Source: Lumbricus rubellus (Eukaryota; Annelida; Clitellata; Crassiclitellata; Lumbricidae). Taken from it: a DNA stretch of 64,000 nt. Positions 44,268-53,024 of this stretch are shown here, piece after piece (within the stretch, counting starts at the first letter, position 1; each line of letters starts with the position of its first letter). The position numbers and the translations under genes are program-made. Below the pieces are notes generated by a model. The model had not been told where the DNA came from and did no database searches. It was given only the letters and a program-made list of their open reading frames with translations. The stretch covers positions 39,977,959 to 40,041,958 of the forward strand of contig OX243815.1 of the NCBI GenBank assembly GCA_945859605.1, written 5' to 3'.

Positions 44268-45035
44268 CCATAAAAGTAGCCGGGTCTCTGGGCATTTTTC
44301 CTCTGCTCCTTCTCGGAGGTACTGGGGCAAGAACAGAGACTCTGCCATAATTGTAGAGAGTCATCCGTGACTAGGTCCACAAGGGCACGACGCCAATTAT
44401 TCCGAATTCATTTTTGTTTCGGACACAAGTAAAATCTTGAACCCCACTAGGCCTACTAAAATTCCACAAACACCTGGTATAGCATTATTTTCACGAGGAG
44501 TTTGTTTTGATATGAAAAGTCTGGATTTCTTTCGATATCTCCAGATAGTAGGGCCTAGTGGGGTGCCTAGGATATGTTCCATTCAAAACGTTTGGCGTGA
44601 GGCGAGATGGGAGGTGAAGGTCTGATGGTAGGCGGCGCTAAGGTGGACGCGGATGAGCAGAAAGGAAGAAAACTTGGGACATACGAAAGCATTGTTAATA
44701 TAGGTCAAAGTTGGCGAATGGCTAGGATGACAGGTATACTTAATATTATATACGGGGAATAGAAAGTTAATCTGATGAAATTTGGAGATGGTTAAGTTAT
44801 TTCATATGGAATGGAAACGATCTGACCGGATATCCTCAGTTTCACTGATTGAGCAGATTGTTGATAGTGAAACTGATTAGAAAAAGAAATTAAGAATTGG
44901 TTTGAACATAAATATGAATTGACTATGAAAATTAATATGCGTAAATTATATCAATCTTCAAATTTCGAAATTTCAAGGATATATGCCTACCTAGCTCGCA
45001 AACAATAGCACAGAGTAAACGGCGATGAGTCCGAC
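44268..45035. other. No gene seen
   Basis: The inverted pair CCCCACTAGGCCTA (about 44441) and TAGGGCCTAGTGGGG (about 44549) suggests another small foldback. No coding signal. Confidence 0.4.
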
Positions 45036-45039
45036 GTTC

Positions 45040-45355
45040 CATGGGCGGAGACTTGGGGGGGGGGGCGAACGAGTGGCGCCGAAGAACGGACGCGAGATTT
45101 TGGGTTGACGAATGGCTGAGTTGTCGTCGAAATGTTCCACTTTTTGGCGACCAAAATTTCTGACGACCTTGTTTTTTTGTTATCCGACCGAAATCTCCAG
45201 GAAAAATACCCATATCTCCTGTCAAAGAAGTTGATGACCTCTTTTAGTCGTAATAACACTCAACGATTGGGGGGACAAATACAAGGGCCTTACCCCCAAC
45301 ACATTCGTTGAGGGGGACCACCCCTTTACCCTCTAAGTCTCCGCCCATGCGACGT
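45040..45355 (-). repeat. Dispersed repeat R2, copy 2
   Basis: The minus-strand counterpart of 31139-31310, longer here; it includes GTCAAAGAAGTTGATGACCTC, which also recurs inside the Polinton near 49540 and 49730. Confidence 0.7.
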
Positions 45356-45759
45356 TCGGTAATTTGTTAATAATGTGTACACAGATTTAACAAGCCACCT
45401 GAGAAGAGCACATGACTCGTGTAATTTACCTCTTTCACGCCTTTCCGATTGATACTGAATCTTCCAACCGGGTAAATTGTCTGACCACCGTTTTGGTAGT
45501 CCGTCTGGATAGAACATAATAAAGGTCTTAAGAAATCGGAAATAATTGTTACTCATCATCATTTAATTTATAACATAATATTCAGTTATCACTGCCTGTG
45601 ATGCAAACCCGTGAGCAGAGACAAGAACAATTGGATAGAGAAAAAGAACTGAAAGTGTTTCTTCAGAAATCGGTTTAGACCTATTAACTTTCTGTATGAA
45701 TCAGTAATGCCGAAAGAAGCCCAATAGTAATCGCAATAGTGATATATGCCTAAACAGCC

Positions 45760-45765
45760 AGCAGC

Positions 45766-45818
<53 letters not shown>

Positions 45819-45850
45819 CCTAGTAGTAGTAGTAGTAGTAGTAGTAGTAC

Positions 45851-45927
<77 letters not shown>

Positions 45928-45928
45928 A

Positions 45929-46021
<93 letters not shown>

Positions 46022-46037
46022 CAGTAGCAGCAATAGC

Positions 46038-46076
<39 letters not shown>

Positions 46077-46089
46077 TGTAGTAGTAGTT

Positions 46090-46144
<55 letters not shown>

Positions 46145-46164
46145 GAGCAGCAGTAGTAGTAGTA

Positions 46165-46204
<40 letters not shown>

Positions 46205-46221
46205 CAGTAGTAGTAGTAGTA
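45760..46221 (-). repeat. (TAG)n trinucleotide array, about 460 bp
   Basis: Over 140 AGT/CTA units with occasional CAG, TTG and CCT variants, more CAG-rich towards 46165-46195. Poly-leucine and poly-tyrosine open frames here are artefacts. Confidence 0.97.
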
Positions 46222-46429
46222 GAAATTCATTACGATACAACGCTGGCGAGTAGGCCTATAATTTAGGGTCTCTTATTTGTGATACCATCCTAATAGTTTA
46301 AATAGCGAGTAGTTATATTACAGTCGACAATTTTTCAAGCATAGTGATTGCCTAAAGACGATGATAATGAACGCAAGTTCCAGTTATAGGCCTATGTGTT
46401 GGCAGATCTACTCAGTGGTTAAATTTGTT

Positions 46430-46592
46430 TGAGTGAGCAGTGCATGAGCAGTGGGAACGCTAAATAGATGAGTAGTGGGAACGCCGATAAAGAGTTTTAT
46501 TGGAACACATGTGATTCCACGGCGAGCAGTAAGAACGCAAACAAGGAATTTATAGAGCACGCTCCCACGCGTTCCCACCCACTTTGAACCGT
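46430..46592 (-). repeat. Dispersed repeat with GTTCCCACTGCTC units (copy 2)
   Basis: Reverse-complement relative of 18405-18590. It abuts the 3' side of gene C exon 1. Confidence 0.7.
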
Positions 46593-46606
46593 GGATCATA
46601 TTCTTA

Positions 46607-46819
46607 TCATATTAATAGTGATATACGTGCATGAACTCCAGTTCCATGATCCAGCTCAAGTGTGAATTTGTGTCCAGTCTTTTCGCTCAGAGCCGCAAGC
46701 GTAAAGTTCATGATCTTCACTGCGAACGGATCATCGAAAGGCAAAGTATCATCAGATTTCACAATGTAAGTGTAACTGAAGATCATCATGAAGATTGCTA
46801 GACAGTACGTGACGCCCAT
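46607..46819 (-). CDS. Secreted cystatin-like protein, first coding exon (gene C)
   Basis: The frame of 70 codons begins with a signal peptide (MGVTYCLAIFMMIFSYTYIV). A segment resembling the cystatin N-terminal helix follows (AVKIMNFTLAALSEKTG, then KFTLELDHG). Upstream on the same strand TCCTTTGCAG at about 46890 looks like an acceptor, so a 5' UTR exon is likely. The donor is ambiguous: GTATAT follows GCAC at 46626 but would leave a different phase from genes A and B. The next exons were not found; a repeat (46430-46592) lies immediately downstream. The signal peptide does not match that of A or B, so this is a more distant relative. The Polinton's left end is about 200 bp upstream of the start codon. 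Confidence 0.5.
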   Translation of the reverse strand: MGVTYCLAIFMMIFSYTYIVKSDDTLPFDDPFAVKIMNFTLAALSEKTGHKFTLELDHGTGVHARISLLI

Positions 46820-47025
46820 GATGACGAAGGTGAAATTAACACGTCCTTCAGATAGCAGCTGTTAAACCGTTGTTGTCCAAGAGAACGAACCTGCAAAGGA
46901 GACGGAATGATAGCCGTTCAAGGTCTCTGTACAATCGTGAAGTTTCGGCAGTATTCGCAAGGAATAGGCCTACCAGCTATTGCCCTTTGAAACAGATTTA
47001 CGAGGATTATATTTGACCTTGCATA

Positions 47026-47232
47026 AGTAGATGTAATATTTGCCCTCTGGATGTCTTTTATTATTTCCTGAGGGGGGTGCTCGGTAGTACAGTGGTTAGC
47101 GCGCTGGACTGTCAACCAAGAGGTATTTTATTATTTCCCCTTGATTCCTCCTCTTCTCCTTTGGGGTCTTTTATTATTTCCTGATGTAAAGTTAACAACT
47201 TGACTTTTTTTAAGAAGCCTGACATGAAGCGA
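47026..47232 (+). repeat. Left terminal inverted repeat of the Polinton
   Basis: About 205 bp, pairing with 63689-63895 at roughly 90-95% identity by eye, with differences concentrated in the inner half. It contains three copies of a TTTTATTATTTCC unit and a tRNA-like segment (about 47079-47134). Confidence 0.95.
47079..47134 (+). other. tRNA-like segment in the Polinton terminal repeat
   Basis: GCTCGGTAGTACAGTGGTTAGCGCGCTGGACTG... resembles the 5' half of a tRNA: a D-arm with a perfect A box (TAGTACAGTGG), then an anticodon-arm-like GCTGGACTGTCAACCAAG. There is no T-arm or B box, so it is not a complete tRNA gene. The same segment lies in the right repeat. Confidence 0.55.
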
Positions 47233-47632
47233 GACAAAGCAACAAAGCAACAAAGCAGCAGGTGTCTTCATCACGGACGCTCATAGCAACTTTCAGTCAA
47301 TACCTAGAACCGACTGCAGTAACAGCCCGGCAGTGGGCGAAACAAAGCAACAAAGCAGCAGGTGTCTTCATCACGGACGCTCATAGCAACTTTCAGTCAA
47401 TACCTAGAACCGACTGCAGTAACAGCCCGGCAGTGGGCGAAACAAAGCAACAAAGAAACAAAGCAGCAGGTGTCTTTATCACACGCGCTGGTTGCTGCCG
47501 TGGCCACTGCAGCAATAACAATGCTGAAACACTTGTGCTGCAGACACACGCCTAGAACGCAATATCAGTCATTAGTTGGTTTGAGATCTTGTCTGTTAGC
47601 TACGTGTACTTGCGCTGTAAGCTTATAACAGA
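47233..47632 (+). repeat. 100 bp direct repeats before the first Polinton gene
   Basis: A unit containing AGCAGCAGGTGTCTTCATCACGG...CGGCAGTGGGCGAAAC occurs twice with a period of exactly 100 bp (47261 and 47361). A third, partial unit starts near 47460. The remainder up to 47632 is a leader without coding signal. Confidence 0.85.
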
Positions 47633-48787
47633 ATGGCCGATCTCAGTGCTCTGTTTAAAAAAATCGGGAGAAACTCTAAAGAAGTAATAGATAGAGCACT
47701 TATTAAGAGATCTTTAACAGTCGCTAAAAGAACAATATTAACGGAAGAATTACAGGAACTAGCAACCTGTATCGATGAACTAAAGAAAAGAAAACGTCAG
47801 ATTAAAAGACCTCGTGACACCAATCAACCGCCTGCTGACAATCAACCGCCTGCTGACAATCTACCACCTACGGCTGCTACCGATCAACCACCTCCATCTG
47901 CTGTCAATGAACCGATTCCGTGTTGTAGTAAGACTCAACCACCTCCATCTGCTGTCAATGAACCGATTCCGTGTGGTAGTAAGACTCCATCTAACATTCA
48001 GTCCGTCGAGTCTCCAACTCCACCCGGTCGCCAGTCAGATTACTACAGCTCGAAAATCTTCGAAGAAAAGATTGTGCCTCAGATACGCGAGAGGATCGTT
48101 GAATACGGAAGACTTCATAAAGACCTGGAGTGGAATTTGGATCTGAATTTTCTAGACCAAACTTATAATTTAAAGCCGACTGATCTAGCATCAATTAAAC
48201 AAATTCACAAACAGCTTGTAGACAGTGAAGAAACAGCACTGAATCTGCTTCTCATCATAGCCTACCACAGAGGAATATGTTACCTACGTGCACGTGAGTA
48301 CATGCCAACTGACATCCCTATAAAAGAATGGTTTCCTCAAGAATTCGGCTTGCCCTATACAACAATTCACCGATATTGTCTATTTTCAACACTCATCCAG
48401 AGTTATCCCGGGTTAATATATTGTGGCCTATCCTTTACCCAAATCACGAAGCACCACAACAGAATCGGAAAGCTTATCAAGAACGACGATGACCTTGGCA
48501 TGAAATTAAAATCACGAGTCGACATCTGTGCCCAAAACAAACCATTTACCATCATACCTGTAAAAATGCAGGATGTATTCGAAAACGAATTACATCTCAA
48601 CGTAGATCCCGATTTCTGTTATGACAATGATGTAAATTATTTCACGGATGGCGCTGACAAGACTGTACTAGCCAATGAAGGCATTAACACTTTTTTAAGC
48701 GGTTTAACGGAAGCCCAAGACGAACATTTTAACAGTTCTTTAATGGAAGTCGAAGAAGAACCGGTGCAGTATAATCCTTATTCCTGA
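47633..48787 (+). CDS. Polinton protein of unknown function with proline-rich repeats
   Basis: 384 residues. Residues 1-60 are helical and very basic (ending KKRKRQIKR, a possible nuclear localisation signal). 62-125 is a proline-rich linker with NQPPAD repeated and a 17-residue unit (PPPSAVNEPIPCxSKT) repeated twice. 140-300 is a helical domain with LLLIIAYHRGICYLRARE and a helix-turn-helix-like stretch (FPQEFGLPYTTIHRYCLFSTLI). The C-terminus is acidic. I do not recognise the family. By position at the left end, basic head and possible HTH, a DNA-binding role in replication or transcription is possible, but this is inference. The ATG at 47633 (GAATGG) is the first in the frame. Confidence 0.75.
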   Translation: MADLSALFKKIGRNSKEVIDRALIKRSLTVAKRTILTEELQELATCIDELKKRKRQIKRPRDTNQPPADNQPPADNLPPTAATDQPPPSAVNEPIPCCSKTQPPPSAVNEPIPCGSKTPSNIQSVESPTPPGRQSDYYSSKIFEEKIVPQIRERIVEYGRLHKDLEWNLDLNFLDQTYNLKPTDLASIKQIHKQLVDSEETALNLLLIIAYHRGICYLRAREYMPTDIPIKEWFPQEFGLPYTTIHRYCLFSTLIQSYPGLIYCGLSFTQITKHHNRIGKLIKNDDDLGMKLKSRVDICAQNKPFTIIPVKMQDVFENELHLNVDPDFCYDNDVNYFTDGADKTVLANEGINTFLSGLTEAQDEHFNSSLMEVEEEPVQYNPYS

Positions 48788-49907
48788 ACCTACCTGTCTT
48801 CTAGCACAGAGTCATAAGAAGTGTAAATGTTTTTTATGTAGGAGCTGATATTACAGGGCGTTCATTTGACCCACTTTCGGTATCATGTATGAGTCTTGTG
48901 ATTGTGTAGGACAGCGTGACGAAGGTGATTATAATAATTTATTTTGTCGCGAAGGAGGTCTACGTCGAGGCAGGACTTTTTATTACAGCGTGCTTCATGC
49001 TCTGCGAATGTTATTAAAGCGTGCTTCATGCTCTGCGAATGTTATTACAGCGTGCTGGATGACCTACTTATGGTTTCATCGATGAAACCAAGCTGCGAAT
49101 GTACAGCAGGACTTTTTATTACAGCGTGCTTCATGCTCTGCGAATGTTATTAAAGCGTGCTTCATGCTCTGCGAATGTTATTACAGCGTGCTGGATGACC
49201 TACTTTTGGTTTCATCGATGAAACCAAGCTGCGAATGTACAGCAGGACTTTTTATTACAGCGTGCTTCATGCTCTGCGAATGTACAGCAGGACTTTTTAT
49301 TACAGCGTGCTTCATGCTCTGCGAATGTTATTAAGACGTGCTTCATGCTCTGCGAATGTTATTAAAGCGTGCTTCATGCTCTACGAATGTTATTAAAACG
49401 TGCTTCGTGCTCTGTGAATGTTATTAAAACGTGCTTCGTGCTCTGTGAATGTCATTACAGCATAGGCGGAAACCTGACTGAACAGTTAGGGGACGAAGGA
49501 CGAAGGAGTGGTCGAAGGGAAGAAAATTTTTCACCACCAAAAAAGTTGATGACCAAAATTTTTTTAATTATTATTATTTTTTTTAATTTTTTTTAATAAT
49601 TTTTTTTTATTTTTTATTTATTTTTTTTTATTAATTTTTTTTATTTTTTTTATTTTATTTCTTTTTTTTTTTTTTTTTTTAATTTATTTTTTTTTGTCAA
49701 GAAATTTTTTTTGTTTTTGACCGCCCCAAAAAAGTTAACGACCTTTTTTTTTAGTCAGCGTGCTTCATGACCGACTTTCTGCGAATGTACATTAGAACTT
49801 GTTATTACAACGTGTTGTTATTCATAGAGAAGTAATGATTGCACAAGGGCTGTAGTAGTAAATCAGTTTGCTAATAGTAGTAGTAAATCAGTTAAATTCG
49901 TATTAAT
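48788..49907. repeat. Non-coding repeat region in the Polinton
   Basis: 48967-49460 consists of some 12 imperfect units of GCGTGCTTCATGCTCTGCGAATGTTATTA, some with an added CAGGACTTTTTATTACA and with GGTTTCATCGATGAAACC palindromes at about 49068 and 49207. 49490-49760 is a T-rich segment with R2-like motifs (AAGTTGATGACC, GTTAACGACC), probably a nested host repeat. Confidence 0.8.
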
Positions 49908-50798
49908 TCACAATGATATCAAATCCTTATTGTCAATCCATGAATTGAAAGAATCATCATAGCCTAACCATTTAACCAAAGACCGATTTCCTCTTTTTCT
50001 TATAATCTTCTCTATTTTAAATGTATCTTGCGTTGTCGATTGTAATTCTGGTTCATAAAATGTCCCTTTTATTTCTTCTCCATGATAGTCAGATATTTTA
50101 TACGTTATTGGATCTGTGTATTGGATTTGTGTTATTGTAAAAACTTCCTGTGTCCAATTCGGCATGAAGCCTTTCTCGAATGTCTTTTTCTTCTTAGAAA
50201 TTCTTACTTTATCTCCGACTGAAAATTTAGGTTTAACAGTTTCAGGTACAGCATCACCATACAGATTCATCCACACAACCCATTCGTTTGCTTTGATACT
50301 CGCTTTAACAGGAGTCATTTTAATGGAAGAATGTCTTGTGTTGTTGTATAAACTAACCATATTATCTAAAACATCGATATATCTCTGAGTTGAATTTGCT
50401 GTAAAATATTTAAACATCTTCTCTTTTACTGTACTATTGAATCTTTCTACGACACAGCTTTTCTCTTCGTTTTCAGTCGAATACAACTGCATACCTAATG
50501 ATTTTACCTGTTTATTATAGAATTCTGTTCCCTTATCGACCCAAAGTTTATCCCCCCTTCTTTTGCTCGTATTAAATATTTTAACGAAAGCATCTGCCAC
50601 AGATTCTCCGCGCTTATCTTTTAACGGCTGAATAAATGCATATTTGGAAAATATATCGATGACGCTTAACAAATATTTAACACCAGAATTAAATTTAGCA
50701 AAAGCCTGCATGTCAATCAAGTCAGCCGCCCAAATTCTGTCCACTCCCTGAACATAAACCACTCTCTTCCTAAACTTCCTGACTATAGGTTTATGCAA
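49908..50798 (-). CDS. INT: Retrovirus-like integrase with chromodomain (Polinton INT)
   Basis: 296 residues from the first ATG. The DDE core is visible: WAADLIDM (D26), KLWVDKGTEF (D88) and CVVERF (E118), with YNNTRHSSIKMTP after it. The C-terminus is a chromodomain (about 245-296; VKWLGYDDSFNSW), which may direct insertion to particular chromatin. The enzyme joins the linear element to host DNA and produces the 6 bp duplication seen here. The open frame extends 13 codons upstream of the ATG, into the end of the PLA2-like gene in another frame, and stops at an A8 tract (50831-50838). An N-terminal zinc-binding region is not visible, so the protein may be short or may be made as a fusion by frameshifting. 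Confidence 0.93.
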   Translation of the reverse strand: MHKPIVRKFRKRVVYVQGVDRIWAADLIDMQAFAKFNSGVKYLLSVIDIFSKYAFIQPLKDKRGESVADAFVKIFNTSKRRGDKLWVDKGTEFYNKQVKSLGMQLYSTENEEKSCVVERFNSTVKEKMFKYFTANSTQRYIDVLDNMVSLYNNTRHSSIKMTPVKASIKANEWVVWMNLYGDAVPETVKPKFSVGDKVRISKKKKTFEKGFMPNWTQEVFTITQIQYTDPITYKISDYHGEEIKGTFYEPELQSTTQDTFKIEKIIRKRGNRSLVKWLGYDDSFNSWIDNKDLISL

Positions 50799-50802
50799 TT
50801 CG

Positions 50803-51363
50803 TCAGCAAGTTGGTCTGTCCATCTCAGAGTTTTTTTTCAACCCCATTCCAAAATGGGTTTTCGTTGATAAAATTGGTTTAACTATAGATCGTTCAATTC
50901 GTTCGCGGAACGAAGGATTAGGTATATTATTTAATTCATCTATCATAGCTCTGTCAGCGACGTTTCTCCCTGCTGTATCAGTATGTTTAGCATAAGCCAG
51001 GTCATGGCGATAGGCTGCTTGATCAACTCTATCTACTGGTTTACTCCAATCTTTTGGCGTCCCATCACTATTCAATCTCAAATCCAATCGAGTTCCTGGA
51101 CCCGTGAAAGAATGTCCTGGAAGATGCATTTCCCCTGGGTACTTTGCCCATGGAAGTTTAATATTAGAAGTAGCAGAATTGAGAGCTGAGACCAAATCAC
51201 CTCCTTGTACAGTAGTAGACATTTTAGTAAACTGAGTTTTTCTAGCGCCACACTCAACGCATACACCCCTAAGCATAGGTCTACCATTCTTACTGACGAC
51301 TCGTTGAATATCTCTACACTCAGTTTTTCGCTTACATTTTACGCAATACGAGCTGTGCTCCAT
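50803..51363 (-). CDS. Zinc-ribbon plus phospholipase A2-like protein of the Polinton
   Basis: 186 residues. Residues 1-45 form a four-cysteine ribbon (C7-x2-C10 and C35-x2-C38). After a linker (PWAKYPGEMHLPGHSF) comes a PLA2-like core: GPGTRLDL (calcium-loop-like) and AAYRHDLAYAKH with the H120-D121 pair. Parvovirus-type capsid PLA2 domains have the same arrangement and act in membrane breach during entry; a similar role here is inference. It starts 20 bp from the divergently transcribed ATPase gene. Its 3' end overlaps the open frame of the integrase around an A8 tract. Confidence 0.85.
   Translation of the reverse strand: MEHSSYCVKCKRKTECRDIQRVVSKNGRPMLRGVCVECGARKTQFTKMSTTVQGGDLVSALNSATSNIKLPWAKYPGEMHLPGHSFTGPGTRLDLRLNSDGTPKDWSKPVDRVDQAAYRHDLAYAKHTDTAGRNVADRAMIDELNNIPNPSFRERIERSIVKPILSTKTHFGMGLKKNSEMDRPTC
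50831..50838 (-). promoter_or_regulatory. A8 tract at the PLA2/integrase frame change
   Basis: Eight consecutive A residues on the coding strand, just where the PLA2-like frame (which continues to 50803) and the integrase frame (open from 50837) overlap. The two frames differ by one base. It could be a slippage site producing a fusion, or the footprint of an indel. Confidence 0.4.
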
Positions 51364-51383
51364 TTTAATATAATATAATTAAA
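51364..51383. promoter_or_regulatory. Divergent 20 bp AT-only start region
   Basis: The start codons of the PLA2-like gene (minus) and the ATPase (plus) are separated by 20 bp made only of A and T. Together with the two ATGs they form a near-palindrome (CATTTTAAT...ATTAAAATG). Both mRNAs must have very short leaders or start inside the opposite gene. Confidence 0.6.
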
Positions 51384-52160
51384 ATGGAAGTCCAAGACCT
51401 ATCGTGGAATGAAGAATCAAGTAAACGCTTTAACAGTCCTCTCCTACCAAGAAGCATCAGAGGTTTGATCGTCGGTAAGTCTCAATGCGGCAAGACAATA
51501 TTACTACTTAATTTATTACTGAGACCTGGTTGGTTAGACTACGATAACCTGCAGATCTTCGGTAAATCACTTTTCCAACCAGAATACAAGATACTAAAGA
51601 AAGCATTCGAAGAGAAATTACCAAAGGAAGCAATTATAAGACTTTTCGATAATAGAGATGAGATAATGAAATTAAATGTATCACCGACCGCCGTTGTCGA
51701 GGAGATGTCTAAAAACATGGGGGAAACATCGGATATAGACTGCAAGTTCTTTGAAACCTCTGAAGATGTTCCAGATCCACGAGACTTAAGTCGAGATAAA
51801 AAGAATCTCATGATTTTTGATGATTTACAGTTAGAGCGACAAAATAAATGCGAATCGTATTATATAAGAGGTAGGCATAGTAATGTAGACTGCTTTTACC
51901 TAGCACAAAATTATTTCAAGCTACCTAGACAAACTATAAGAGAGAATGCTAACTTTATATGTTTGTTCCCTCAAGACCTCAAGAATATTAATCATATATA
52001 CAGCGATCATATAGGCGTAGATGATATGACTATTGAAGATTTTCGAAAACTATGCAAAACTGCGTGGGATGAAACGCATGGTTTTGTGGTTATAGACCTT
52101 ACTAGTAAAACAAATAAAGGCAGGTACAGATCTGGATTAGATACATTTTACATTAAATAA
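51384..52160 (+). CDS. ATP: FtsK/HerA-type genome packaging ATPase (Polinton ATP)
   Basis: 258 residues. Walker A is GKSQCGKT (31-38), Walker B is NLMIFDDL (141-148), and a sensor-like FYLAQNYF follows near 170. This is the length and arrangement of the single-domain packaging ATPases of Polintons, adenovirus-like IVa2 relatives and virophages. It would drive the double-stranded genome into the preformed capsid at one vertex. The first ATG lies in AAAATGG, a good start context. It leads the block of plus-strand structural genes. Confidence 0.95.
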   Translation: MEVQDLSWNEESSKRFNSPLLPRSIRGLIVGKSQCGKTILLLNLLLRPGWLDYDNLQIFGKSLFQPEYKILKKAFEEKLPKEAIIRLFDNRDEIMKLNVSPTAVVEEMSKNMGETSDIDCKFFETSEDVPDPRDLSRDKKNLMIFDDLQLERQNKCESYYIRGRHSNVDCFYLAQNYFKLPRQTIRENANFICLFPQDLKNINHIYSDHIGVDDMTIEDFRKLCKTAWDETHGFVVIDLTSKTNKGRYRSGLDTFYIK

Positions 52161-52226
52161 AAGCAATAATAAAATGATAAAAAAATTTAAGATTTTATAT
52201 TCTAGGTTTAAAAATAACTATCTAAA

Positions 52227-53000
52227 ATGGAAACCCTTCTTGACGAAATTTTATCTAATACTCAAACGATTGCACGCAACACAGAGGCTAAAGAATCTTT
52301 TTGCATTTTGTTGAGCGAAAGGAGCACACGAATTCGAACGAAATTTAATCCACTAATCGAACTGGATAAAAGTAAAAAATATGAAATGGCCCTTGTTAAT
52401 CTTGAAACGTACTACAGTTTTCCTAATATAGACGAAACAAATAATAAATTCGTATATTCGTCAGATAACGGTGTAACGTGGAAAGATTTAGACATTCCAA
52501 CCGGTTGCTATGAAATCGATGACTTAAACGAATACATACAGAGAATTTTAAAGGAAGAAGGTCATGGTCAATGTATAAAGTTGCGACCAAATAACAATAC
52601 TTTGAAGGCTGTTTTGGAAATTGATGAGAACTATAAAATTGATTTTAGAGTACCAAATTCAATTAGTACCGTTCTAGGATTTCAGAGTCGTGTATACTCC
52701 GAAGGATATAACGAATCCGAGCACATAGTCGAAGTAAACAGCGTGAATAGTTTACGAGTTACGAGTGATATAATAGGATCATCGTATGCTAACGGAACTA
52801 CGGAGAACATAATTTATTCTTTCTTTCCATCGGTCGGGCCTGGTTACAAGATAATCGAATCTCCTCACAATCTCGTATATCTTCCAATAACGCTATACTC
52901 TATTTCATCGATGGAAACAAAACTAATAGACCAAAATGGAAAACTAATTAATTTAAGAGGTGAGGAATTGTCGATACGATTTCATATAAGAGAGGTTTAA
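52227..53000 (+). CDS. Minor capsid (penton-like) protein of the Polinton
   Basis: 257 residues. The pattern KYEMALVNLETYYSFPNI, NKFVYSS, IPTGCYEIDDLNEYI and, near the end, ELSIRFHIREV matches the Polinton minor capsid protein family, which is modelled as a single jelly-roll penton. Predicted structure is mostly beta strands after residue 25. It would form the five-fold vertices of an icosahedral shell whose faces are made by the protein at 55508. It follows the ATPase by 66 bp, with an AT-rich leader. Confidence 0.8.
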   Translation: METLLDEILSNTQTIARNTEAKESFCILLSERSTRIRTKFNPLIELDKSKKYEMALVNLETYYSFPNIDETNNKFVYSSDNGVTWKDLDIPTGCYEIDDLNEYIQRILKEEGHGQCIKLRPNNNTLKAVLEIDENYKIDFRVPNSISTVLGFQSRVYSEGYNESEHIVEVNSVNSLRVTSDIIGSSYANGTTENIIYSFFPSVGPGYKIIESPHNLVYLPITLYSISSMETKLIDQNGKLINLRGEELSIRFHIREV

Positions 53001-53024
53001 TTTAAAGTTTATATTTAATATAAG

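Noticed and set aside
45701..46240. Poly-leucine and poly-tyrosine frames of 126-179 codons
   Set aside because: Translation of the trinucleotide array.
47079..47134. A complete tRNA gene in the Polinton repeat
   Set aside because: Only the 5' half is tRNA-like; there is no T-arm, B box or 3' acceptor strand.
48967..49460. CRISPR-like array
   Set aside because: Units are adjacent imperfect tandem repeats without unique spacers, in a eukaryotic element.
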